From CAYOEZ01 sp964402955 (GTDB lineage: Bacteria > Chloroflexota > DTOL01 > DAOUCN01), in assembly GCA_964402955.1 (NCBI GenBank), contig CAYOEZ010000041.1:1-25749 (forward strand): a stretch of DNA of 25,749 nt, written 5' to 3'. Both the position numbers and the translations under genes were made by a program. Under the pieces are notes generated by a model. That model was not told the origin of the DNA and made no database searches. It saw only the letters and a program-made list of their open reading frames with translations. Shown piece after piece: positions 6,549 through 13,152 of this stretch. Within the stretch, counting starts at the first letter, position 1. Each line of letters begins with the position of its first letter.

Positions 6549-7907
6549 GTGGACACGACCAAGATCCTTCTCGAAGAGAACGAGATCCCGACCAGTTGGT
6601 ACAACATCGTTCCTGATCTGCCCGTCCCGCTGCCGCCGGTACTGCACCCGGGCACCGGCAAGCCCATCGGACCGGCTGACCTGGCCCCCCTCTTCCCCAT
6701 GGCGCTGATCATGCAAGAGGTCAGCTCGGAACGCTACATCGAGATTCCCGATGAGGTGCGCTCTCTCTACACGATCTACCGCCCATCGCCGCTCATCCGC
6801 GCCCACCGGCTGGAAAAAGCGCTGGATACGCCGGCGCACATCTACTTCAAGTACGAGGGCGTCTCGCCAGTCGGCAGCCACAAGGCGAACACCTCCATTG
6901 CCCAGGTCTACTTCAACAAGAAGGAAGGCGTCAAGCGCATTGCCACGGAGACCGGCGCCGGCCAGTGGGGATCGGCCGTCTCGATGGCCTGCAACTACTT
7001 TGGCATGGAGTGCAAGGTCTACATGGTGAAGGTCAGCTACAACCAGAAACCCTATCGCCGCATCATGATGGAGAGCTTCGGCGCCACCTGTGTCGCCAGC
7101 CCTAGCCCGGACACAAACACCGGCCGCGCGGCTCTGGCTAAGGACCCCAACTCGGACGGCAGTCTTGGCCTGGCCATCAGTGAGGCAGTGGAGGACGCGG
7201 CCACGCGCGACGATACCAAGTATTCGCTTGGCTCGGTGCTCAACCACGTGCTCCTGCACCAGACCGTGATCGGTCAGGAAGCAATCAAGCAGATGGAAAA
7301 GGCCGGCGAGTACCCCGATGTCGTCATCGGCTGCGTCGGCGGCGGCAGCAACTTTGCCGGCATCGCCTTCCCGTTCATCCGCGAAAAGATGCGGGGCAAG
7401 AAGATCCGCTTCGTCGCCGTTGAGCCGCAGTCGTGCCCGACGTTGACGCGTGGCGTGTACGCCTTTGACTATGGCGACACGGCGCAGTTGGCGCCGGTTG
7501 TCAAGATGTATACACTGGGCCACAACTTCATGCCCCCCGGCATTCACGCCGGCGGCCTGCGCTATCATGGCATGTCGCCTCTGATCAGCCTTCTTTACGA
7601 TCAGAAGATCATCGAGGCCGTCGCCGTGCACCAGACTCCCGTGTTTGCCGCGGCTATGCAGTTCATCCGCAGCGAGGGCATCATCCCGGCGCCGGAATCC
7701 GCACATGCCATCCGTGTGGCCATCGACGAAGCCCTGCGCTGCAAGAAGGAAGGCCGCAAAGAGACGATCCTGTTCAACCTGAGCGGTCATGGCCACTTTG
7801 ACATGGCTGCCTATGACCAGTACCTGCACGGCAAACTCACGGACTTTGCCTACCCCGCTGAGAAAGTGGCCGAGGCGCTTAAGGATTTGCCCAAGGTGAG
7901 CGCCTAG
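6549..7907 (+). CDS. trpB2: Tryptophan synthase beta-like enzyme, TrpB2 type
   Basis: 452 residues from a GTG start preceded by AAGGAGGA at ideal spacing. It is a fold-type II PLP enzyme that condenses indole with serine to make tryptophan. The PLP lysine is in GSHKANTS, the phosphate-binding glycine loop is GCVGGGSNFAG, and the long N-terminal extension with RPSPLIRAHRLE and ETGAGQWGSA follows the TrpB2 pattern rather than TrpB1. No trpA or other trp gene is adjacent, so it probably acts alone on free or salvaged indole. The upstream Trp T-box shows that it responds to tryptophan starvation, and trpS lies next downstream under its own promoter. The whole unit sits between two copies of a palindromic element. 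Confidence 0.93.
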   Translation: MDTTKILLEENEIPTSWYNIVPDLPVPLPPVLHPGTGKPIGPADLAPLFPMALIMQEVSSERYIEIPDEVRSLYTIYRPSPLIRAHRLEKALDTPAHIYFKYEGVSPVGSHKANTSIAQVYFNKKEGVKRIATETGAGQWGSAVSMACNYFGMECKVYMVKVSYNQKPYRRIMMESFGATCVASPSPDTNTGRAALAKDPNSDGSLGLAISEAVEDAATRDDTKYSLGSVLNHVLLHQTVIGQEAIKQMEKAGEYPDVVIGCVGGGSNFAGIAFPFIREKMRGKKIRFVAVEPQSCPTLTRGVYAFDYGDTAQLAPVVKMYTLGHNFMPPGIHAGGLRYHGMSPLISLLYDQKIIEAVAVHQTPVFAAAMQFIRSEGIIPAPESAHAIRVAIDEALRCKKEGRKETILFNLSGHGHFDMAAYDQYLHGKLTDFAYPAEKVAEALKDLPKVSA

Positions 7908-7921
7908 AGCATCGCCTGACA

Positions 7922-7968
7922 CCACCCTCACCCCACCCCTGCAAGCGAGAGGGGCAGGGTGAGGGTGG
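7922..7968. repeat. GC-rich hairpin after trpB2, possible terminator
   Basis: CCACCCTCACCC-CACCCCT pairs with AGGGGCAGGGTGAGGGTGG across a GCAAGCGAG loop with one two-base mismatch. There is no T-run. It resembles widely dispersed CCCTCACCC repeats and may act in RNA 3'-end formation. Confidence 0.5.
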
Positions 7969-7989
7969 ATGCCCTGCATCGTCGTGTCT

Positions 7990-8142
7990 CCGGGTGAGCG
8001 TCATCTTTCTTGATCGTGTAGGGCGCGGTCTCTCCCGCGCCAGAATGGGGAGTGTCTTGCCGCCTGGACGGCGCAAGGGAGCGCCTTGCTACACGGATTT
8101 GGAAGGCAGGCGCTGTCTTCAGAAACGATGACGCTCACCCGG
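7990..8142. repeat. MITE-like palindromic element, copy 2
   Basis: 153 bases with perfect 16-base terminal inverted repeats: CCGGGTGAGCGTCATC at 7990-8005 and GATGACGCTCACCCGG at 8127-8142. Inside it matches copy 1 at 5983-6129 in direct orientation, including an identical 21-base block (8067-8087). It also contains partly self-complementary parts around GTGTAG-GGCGC and GCGCCTTGCTACAC. No target duplication is obvious here. It has no coding capacity. Confidence 0.75.
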
Positions 8143-8152
8143 CGTCGAGCGA

Positions 8153-8282
8153 TTCCAAATATGAACGAGCAGACCGTTGGCTCGTCATTGCGAGTGCTGT
8201 TTACGAAGCAATCTCAGCGTTGCGCAGGGGGATTGCTTCGCAAAGAACGCTCGCAATGACGGGCGTTCCGCCATATTTGGAA
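8153..8282. repeat. Second palindromic element with nested inverted repeats
   Basis: Three nested perfect inverted repeats: TTCCAAATATG (8153-8163) / CATATTTGGAA (8272-8282); CGTCATTGCGAG (8183-8194) / CTCGCAATGACG (8250-8261); CGAAGCAATC (8204-8213) / GATTGCTTCG (8231-8240). The two inner pairs resemble a repeat dispersed in many bacterial genomes, including Dehalococcoidia. It ends 25 bases before the trpS promoter. Confidence 0.75.
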
Positions 8283-8306
8283 GTGCTGCCCCGTGTCTCC
8301 CCACGC

Positions 8307-8335
8307 TTGATCATGTGCTGCAACTATGGTATAAC
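8307..8335 (+). promoter_or_regulatory. Promoter of trpS
   Basis: TTGATC (8307-8312) and TATAAC (8330-8335) with a 17-base spacer, giving a leader of about 90 bases. That leader holds no T-box motif, so trpS appears not to share the riboswitch control of trpB2. Confidence 0.65.
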
Positions 8336-8432
8336 TGTCCTATATCGCCAACATCCAGGACTGCGCAACCCGCAGCAACCGCCCAACGTACGTGTTGTCC
8401 ATGGACACTGGCTACCTGTAGGGAGGAAATGA

Positions 8433-9437
8433 ATGCCCGAGACAAAGAAACGTCTCCTGACCGGAGATCGGCCGACCGGCAAGCTGCACATCGGCCATTA
8501 TGTCGGCTCACTCAAGAACCGGCTGCGCCTGCAAGACGAATACGATTGTTTCTTTCTGATTGCTGATTACCACATGTTGACGACGCACTACGATCACATC
8601 GGCGACGTCAAGCAGAGCATTCACGAGCTGGTGCTCGACTACCTGGCCGTGGGCATAGACCCGCAGCGCAGCACCATCTACCTGCAATCGCTTGTCCCCG
8701 AAGTGACCGAGCTGATGCTGCTCTTCACTATGCTTGTGACCGTCCCGCGCCTGCAGCGCGTCCCCACACTCAAAGACAAAGTGCGCGAGATGCACGCCGA
8801 CGCCGCCTCGCTGGGCCTGCTGTCCTACCCGGTGCTGCAGGCTGCCGATATTCTGATGGTGCGTTCCAGCCTTGTGCCCGTCGGCAAGGATCAGGCCTCG
8901 CATGTGGAAGTGACACGCGAGCTGGCGACCCGCTTCAACATGCTCTATGGCAACGTCTTCCCCGTTCCCGATACGCTGATCGGCGAGGTGCCAACGCTGG
9001 TCGGACTCGACGGCAAGGCCAAGATGTCAAAGAGCCTGGGCAACGTCATCAACCTGTCTGACGATGAGAAAGCTGTCAACAAAGCCGTCATGTCGATGTA
9101 TACCGACCCGACCCGCATTCACCCCACCGACCCCGGCCACGTTGAAGGCAACCCGGTCTTCATCTACCATGATGCTTTCAACCCCAACAAGGCCGAGGTC
9201 GACGATTTCAAGGCGCGCTACGTCAAGGGCGCCGTCGGCGACGTCGAAGTGAAGAAGCGCCTGGCGGTGTGTCTGAACGAATTCCTGTCCCCCATTCGCG
9301 AGCGCCGCGCGACGTTCGCCCAGACGCCCGGATTGGTTGAGGACATTCTCCACGAAGGCAGCCGCAAGGCCAAAGCCGAAGCGATCGAAACGCTGCGCAG
9401 GGCCAAGAGCGCCATGGGCATGCTCTATTACCAGTAG
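8433..9437 (+). CDS. trpS: Tryptophanyl-tRNA synthetase
   Basis: 334 residues, the normal length of bacterial TrpRS. It charges tRNA-Trp with tryptophan in the cytoplasm. Class I signatures are clear: PTGKLHIGHYVG (HIGH motif) near residue 15 and KAKMSKSLGN (KMSKS motif) near residue 195. The family-typical SYPVLQAADILM and VPVGKDQASHVE segments lie between them. The ATG is preceded by GGGAGGA at six bases. It lies about 520 bases after trpB2, separated by repeats and with its own promoter. The two genes act on the same amino acid, and the charging state set by this enzyme is what the T-box upstream of trpB2 senses. Confidence 0.97.
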   Translation: MPETKKRLLTGDRPTGKLHIGHYVGSLKNRLRLQDEYDCFFLIADYHMLTTHYDHIGDVKQSIHELVLDYLAVGIDPQRSTIYLQSLVPEVTELMLLFTMLVTVPRLQRVPTLKDKVREMHADAASLGLLSYPVLQAADILMVRSSLVPVGKDQASHVEVTRELATRFNMLYGNVFPVPDTLIGEVPTLVGLDGKAKMSKSLGNVINLSDDEKAVNKAVMSMYTDPTRIHPTDPGHVEGNPVFIYHDAFNPNKAEVDDFKARYVKGAVGDVEVKKRLAVCLNEFLSPIRERRATFAQTPGLVEDILHEGSRKAKAEAIETLRRAKSAMGMLYYQ

Positions 9438-9530
9438 ACGACGACTTTCTGTCAGCGCATCTGCCACGGTCAGCCGGTGATCACCCGCTGTGGATGCGCT
9501 GATTGTCTGCAGGAGCAGAAGGAGCACAAG

Positions 9531-10274
9531 GTGACCGACGTCGCGGAGACGCGTGGGGTACCCCTCCCGCCGTGGACTGTTCGCGACCTGGTCAAGGCGG
9601 GTCTTCTGTGTGTCGTCTTTGCCCTCGGCGCAGTTGCTGTCTTGCTGGCTGCCGGTCTGGCGCTGCGCTTTGCCGGCATCCGGCTCACGCAGAGCAGCGC
9701 GCTGGTCGTGGTCACGCTGGTGGTGATCCAAAATGCCAGCTTTCTGGTGGGGGTGTGGGCTTTCGGCCCGCGCAAGTATCACGTAGGGCTCGATCGCCTC
9801 GGTCTGCGCCCCTACGTCGCCGGCGTGGGGTGCGCACTGGCCGCTGGGGGGCTGCTCATTGCATTTGGTTTCAATGCCTTCTACAGCCTGATGCTGGGCG
9901 GTCTGGGCCATACAGTGGAACAGACGCCGGTCTTGCCGCTCTTTGGCGGGGGGTTGTTGGGCTTTGCCGTGGCGCTGTTCCTGGTTTCGTTCGTGGCGCC
10001 GTTCGTCGAGGAGATTCTCTTTCGTGGTTTTGTCTTTCCAGGGCTTGTGCGCCGCTTCGGCTTTGTTGCCGGCCTGTTAGTGAGCGCCGCCATCTTCGGC
10101 ACAGCTCATCTCAGTGCAGATAGCTTTGTGCCGCTCTCGTTCTTCGGCATTGTGCTTGGCCTGCTCTATGGCGCCACCGGCTCCATCTTTCCCGGTATCG
10201 TTTTGCACTCTGTCAACAACAGCATCGCCTTGCTGGCGGCCTACTTCATCGAAACCGGCCTCCTCTCGCGCTAG
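9531..10274 (+). CDS. CPBP-family intramembrane metalloprotease (Abi/CAAX-type)
   Basis: About 247 residues with many hydrophobic helices. The CPBP motifs are present: FVAPFVEEILFRGF (EExxxR) in motif 1, GTAHLS (His) in motif 2 and GIVLHSVNNS (HxxxN) in motif 3, giving the expected set of catalytic residues. Related proteins cleave prenylated proteins or peptides in the membrane, and some give bacteriocin self-immunity; the substrate here is unknown. The GTG at 9531 is preceded by AAGGAG at six bases; an upstream in-frame GTG at 9477 has no ribosome site. It follows trpS by 93 bases on the same strand and may be co-transcribed. It converges on the regulator gene with a gap of ten bases. Confidence 0.85.
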   Translation: MTDVAETRGVPLPPWTVRDLVKAGLLCVVFALGAVAVLLAAGLALRFAGIRLTQSSALVVVTLVVIQNASFLVGVWAFGPRKYHVGLDRLGLRPYVAGVGCALAAGGLLIAFGFNAFYSLMLGGLGHTVEQTPVLPLFGGGLLGFAVALFLVSFVAPFVEEILFRGFVFPGLVRRFGFVAGLLVSAAIFGTAHLSADSFVPLSFFGIVLGLLYGATGSIFPGIVLHSVNNSIALLAAYFIETGLLSR

Positions 10275-10284
10275 GTAGCATCAC

Positions 10285-10905
10285 TCACACCGCCACCAAC
10301 CCCATCCGCATCGCCAGCACGACTGCCTCGGTGCGGCTCTGCGCCCCCAGCTTGCCCAGTACGGCATTGACATGAAACTTGACGGTGTGCTCGCTGATGG
10401 CCAGGCGCCGCGCAATCTCCTTGTTTGGCAATCCCTGCGCCAGCAGGCGCAATACATCGTGCTCGCGCGCCGTGAGCGCGACGTTGCCAGATGGCGCAAC
10501 ATGCGCCTCGGCGCTCCCAAGCGCGCCAAGCAGCGTTGGCCCGACAACATGGAGCCCCTGGGCGACAGCGCCCAACGCCGCCACAATCACATCTGTCTCG
10601 GCGTCACGCAGGAGAAGGCCGCTCACCCCGCTTCCCCATAGCCGCGCGGCAGAGGTCGTGTCGTGCACGAGCGCCACAATCTGCGCCCCGCTGGCGCGCA
10701 GATCGGCCACTCGTTCTGTGAGCGGCGCTGCCTCCCACCCCATATCCCACAGCACAATGTCGGGCCGGTACAGCTCAAGCACAGAAGGCAGGGCAGCGTC
10801 GCCGCCGATCTGGCCCACAACGACATAGCCCGCCTGACCGGTCAGCAGAGATGCCAGGCCGCTACGCTCCAACCGCTCTCCCACAACCAGAACGCGCGTC
10901 TCCAT
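10285..10905 (-). CDS. LuxR/NarL-type regulator with a degenerate receiver
   Basis: 206 residues. The C-terminal LuxR helix-turn-helix is intact (VALTAREHDVLRLLAQG, then NKEIARRLAISEHTVKFHV). The N-terminal domain follows the receiver fold of NarL-type regulators, but key residues are altered: the acidic pair after strand 1 reads VVGERLE instead of VADDH, and the usual LLKDA lysine is replaced (LLLRDA). An Asp remains in IVLWDMGW. It may therefore be a pseudo-receiver that does not depend on ordinary phosphorylation. The ATG at 10903-10905 begins two bases after the Lgt-like stop. It is the last gene of the probable operon, and its regulon is unknown. Confidence 0.85.
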   Translation of the reverse strand: METRVLVVGERLERSGLASLLTGQAGYVVVGQIGGDAALPSVLELYRPDIVLWDMGWEAAPLTERVADLRASGAQIVALVHDTTSAARLWGSGVSGLLLRDAETDVIVAALGAVAQGLHVVGPTLLGALGSAEAHVAPSGNVALTAREHDVLRLLAQGLPNKEIARRLAISEHTVKFHVNAVLGKLGAQSRTEAVVLAMRMGLVAV

Positions 10906-10907
10906 CG

Positions 10908-11627
10908 TTATGTCACCCGGGTCGCCCAGCGCCGCAACAGCGCCAGCGCAGCCATCAGTACAATCAGGCTGACCACCTGAACCGCACGCACATCCCCGAC
11001 AAAGGCGCTGTCGCCGTGAAACGCCTCCAGAAACAGAACCTGTGCCGCGTAGAGTGCAACAAAGAGACCGAAGTGCGCCCCGTCGAAAGGCCGCGCCGTC
11101 CTGAGCACGAGCAGGCCGATCGCCGCGACAGCAAGCAGATGATAGATCTGCACAGGGTGGCGCAGAGCATCCCACTGCTCGATCGCCCAGGGCAGTGTCG
11201 TGGGCGCCCCGTAACTGCTGCCGCTTGCCAGATCGGCCAGCGCCAGACCGGCAGCGATGACGACCAGCCCCGGTACAAGAGCATCCAGGAACCGCCGGCT
11301 CGCCATACCTTTGCGCTGTGCAAAGGCAAGTCCGGTCAGGAGGGCGGCTACCAGCCCGGCCGCCGGGGACAGGCTGTCGGCCGTCAACGCGACAATGGAT
11401 GTGAGATCGCTGCGGAAGGCGGGCCAGTTCGACAGCACAAATCCGGCGCGCGCCCCCAGCACACCGGCAAAGGCCGCCAGATAGCCGAGATTGTAGGCGT
11501 CGTCGCCGCTCAGCCCCAGGCGCGTGGCCGCCCGATGCGTCAGCTCGAGGGCGAGCATGAAGCTCGCCAGCAAAAGAAGCGGGCTTGTCTGCAGCGCGAG
11601 TGGGCCAATCTGGATAACCGGCAGCAC
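10908..11627 (-). CDS. Divergent Lgt-like (prolipoprotein diacylglyceryl transferase family) membrane protein
   Basis: 239 residues, several membrane helices and no cysteine. The Lgt pattern is recognisable in GARAGFVLSNW, SYGAPT (residues 138-143) and RHPVQIYH (156-163). Residues needed for lipid transfer in E. coli Lgt look lost: the HGG loop reads SPAAG, the R-x-x-N-F segment before YGAPT reads ADLASGS, the SQLYE glutamate is His, and the YGxxRF arginine is Val. It is probably not the cell's lipoprotein-modifying enzyme. GTG is the start and lies directly after the tlpA stop codon, so translation is coupled. The constant neighbour is a membrane-tethered thioredoxin, which suggests a joint envelope role, but the lack of cysteines argues against redox relay. 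Confidence 0.7.
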   Translation of the reverse strand: MLPVIQIGPLALQTSPLLLLASFMLALELTHRAATRLGLSGDDAYNLGYLAAFAGVLGARAGFVLSNWPAFRSDLTSIVALTADSLSPAAGLVAALLTGLAFAQRKGMASRRFLDALVPGLVVIAAGLALADLASGSSYGAPTTLPWAIEQWDALRHPVQIYHLLAVAAIGLLVLRTARPFDGAHFGLFVALYAAQVLFLEAFHGDSAFVGDVRAVQVVSLIVLMAALALLRRWATRVT

Positions 11628-12239
11628 CTAACGTCCCCCCGCCAGCAAGCGCTTGACGCGGGCCTCCAGCGACGCCTCACTCATCGCCCCCACGACGACA
11701 TCACGGATGACGCCGTCGCGCCCCACAAAATACGACGTGGGCAGCGAGCGCAAGCGATAGAGTCCACCTGTGAAGCCCTCACGATCTAGCAGCACGGGGA
11801 AAGTCAGGCGCAGCCCGGCTGCAAATGAGCGCGCGTTGTTCTCATTGTCCTGGTTGGTGGCGTTGACGGCAAGAACCACAAATCCAGCATCACGGTACTT
11901 CTGATATACATTGTTGATGGCTGGCATCTCGCTGCGGCAGGGACCGCACCACGACGCCCACAGGTTAATGAGGACAGCATTACCGCGTTGCGCAGAAAGG
12001 GACATGGCCTTGCCGTCAAGCGTTTGCAGCATGAAGTCGGGGGCGATGAAGCCGGTCCTGGCGCCTGCCTGTAGCTGCGGCTCGGTCGCGCTGCCGCTGA
12101 GGCGAGAGCCGGCGATCCAGGCGACACTCAGAACGGCCACGAAGAAAACCAGCGTCAGCCACAGACGCAGGTCGGCAAAGGCTTTCGCCCACGATTGAGC
12201 AGAACTGGACGGATTGGCGTCATCCATTTGACTGGCCAT
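11628..12239 (-). CDS. TlpA-like membrane-anchored thiol-disulfide oxidoreductase
   Basis: 203 residues: a short cytosolic start, one transmembrane anchor at about 27-46 and an extracytoplasmic thioredoxin fold of the TlpA/ResA class. The active site is NLWASWCGPCRSEMP, and the cis-proline side is LRSLPTSYFV. Such proteins reduce or isomerise disulfides in exported proteins, for example in cytochrome c maturation, though no cytochrome genes are in view. No lipobox cysteine is present, so it is tethered by its helix. The ATG at 12237-12239 has GGAG close upstream. It lies 32 bases after the transporter stop and abuts the Lgt-like start. Confidence 0.88.
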   Translation of the reverse strand: MASQMDDANPSSSAQSWAKAFADLRLWLTLVFFVAVLSVAWIAGSRLSGSATEPQLQAGARTGFIAPDFMLQTLDGKAMSLSAQRGNAVLINLWASWCGPCRSEMPAINNVYQKYRDAGFVVLAVNATNQDNENNARSFAAGLRLTFPVLLDREGFTGGLYRLRSLPTSYFVGRDGVIRDVVVGAMSEASLEARVKRLLAGGR

Positions 12240-12271
12240 TGTCTCCTCATTTCGGTCGCGTGGTCGCTGCC

Positions 12272-12808
12272 CTAGCCGCCCTGCGCCTTCGATGCGAGTT
12301 GCGTCCCGACGCGCAGCAGTGTTTCCCGCCGCACGGCAACGAGGGTGCTGATGATGGCCTTGAGCACAATATCACCGAAGATAATCGAAATCAACATGGA
12401 CACAGGGAAGACCCCGCCAAAGGCAACAAGCGTAAACAAGACGGTGTCGATGGGGATGCTGACAGCGTTCGATCCCGCCACGCGCTGAATCCAGGGGCGT
12501 TTGATCAAACGCTGATAGACCTCGGTGTCTGCGAGTTCTGCCAGCACAATCGCGCCGAACGAGGCCAGGATAATGCGCCCGGACACGCCCAGCACAAGAG
12601 ATTCCAGCACATTCAGCAGCGCCGCGACGCCAATCATCAGGTACACAGCCTTGCGGCCGTGATGATGCACCTTGTCACGCTGCGTGAAGGTGACGCCGAA
12701 CGCCAACGTACCCACCGACACAAGACCAAAGATGGGCAATGGGATGAACCATGCAGCCGTGTAATTCGCCGCCAGGGTTGCGACAATGTAGATGAGCGCA
12801 TCGATCAT
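12272..12808 (-). CDS. yhhQ: VUT/YhhQ-type queuosine precursor transporter
   Basis: 178 residues with about six membrane helices. The N-terminal ANYTAAWFIPLPIFGLVSVG and TFTQRDKVHHHG segments, then ELADTEVYQ, are characteristic of the DUF165/COG1738 family, of which E. coli YhhQ imports preQ0/preQ1 for queuosine tRNA modification. The ATG at 12806-12808 follows AAAGGA at seven bases. An ATG 17 codons upstream lies in the leader hairpin and is rejected. It has a strong promoter 137 bases upstream and a terminator-like hairpin in the leader, as expected of an attenuated gene. It heads the apparent operon with tlpA, the Lgt-like gene and the regulator. Confidence 0.85.
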   Translation of the reverse strand: MIDALIYIVATLAANYTAAWFIPLPIFGLVSVGTLAFGVTFTQRDKVHHHGRKAVYLMIGVAALLNVLESLVLGVSGRIILASFGAIVLAELADTEVYQRLIKRPWIQRVAGSNAVSIPIDTVLFTLVAFGGVFPVSMLISIIFGDIVLKAIISTLVAVRRETLLRVGTQLASKAQGG

Positions 12809-12838
12809 GAAACGTCCTTTCGGGGTTGTCGTGGCGGG

Positions 12839-12870
12839 CAAACAAAAGCCGTAGACCATCCGGCCTACGG
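12839..12870 (-). terminator. Terminator-like hairpin in the yhhQ leader (candidate attenuator)
   Basis: On the minus strand CCGTAGGCC-GGAT-GGTCTACGG, a nine-pair stem with a tetraloop, is followed by CTTTTGTTT. It lies between the promoter at 12945-12973 and the ATG at 12808. Upstream is another small hairpin, AGGCGA-TCT-TCGCCT. The layout fits premature termination control, perhaps by preQ1, but no known preQ1 aptamer pattern was recognised. It could also end read-through from the gene at 13153. Confidence 0.6.
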
Positions 12871-12944
12871 TTCACAGGCGAAGATCGCCTCTGCCCCATT
12901 CATCGACGGCCCCATACTGAAGAATAGCATACATTCGTGTGCAC

Positions 12945-12973
12945 ATTCTACATGGCGGAGCGCATCCTGTCAA
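12945..12973 (-). promoter_or_regulatory. Promoter of the yhhQ operon
   Basis: On the minus strand a consensus TTGACA (12968-12973) and TAGAAT (12945-12950) with a 17-base spacer. The predicted start near 12938 gives a leader of about 130 bases. Confidence 0.7.
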
Positions 12974-13152
12974 GTTGTCGCGCTGCGTGGATAAAGATGC
13001 CGTCGTTTGATGCGAGCATCGGCAGTGGTTAACAGCCAGTCCACCTTACGAGCAACCCGGCCCGATCTGTTGGCGGCGGAACTGAAGCGGTGAGGCTATC
13101 GGCGTACGCCGATCTGCTGGTCGTGTCTCGGCGTGATACCGACGGACATTCT
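12974..13152. other. Intergenic stretch with a 16-base palindrome
   Basis: Together with the yhhQ leader this makes a gap of about 340 bases. The only structure noticed in this part is a perfect palindrome ATCGGCGTACGCCGAT at 13098-13113, about 40 bases past the stop of the large signalling gene. It has no loop and no T-tract, so it is more likely a protein-binding site or chance than a terminator. Confidence 0.4.

Noticed and set aside
6525..7979. Minus-strand ORF of 484 codons
   Set aside because: It is the complement of trpB2, with His/Asp/Val-rich translation typical of an antisense frame.
8336..8432. Second T-box leader before trpS
   Set aside because: No AGGGTGG-type sequence, specifier region or terminator is found between the promoter and the start codon.
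10906..11175. N-terminal extension of the LuxR-type regulator
   Set aside because: The upstream 90 codons overlap the Lgt-like gene in another frame and are Cys/Arg-rich; the ATG at 10905 opens at the receiver fold.
12840..12940. Known preQ1 riboswitch class before the transporter
   Set aside because: The leader has a terminator-like hairpin, but I could not fit the conserved loop sequences of the preQ1 classes; kept only as a candidate attenuator.
13098..13113. Palindrome as a terminator of the fusion gene
   Set aside because: It has no loop and no T-tract, so it does not have terminator form.
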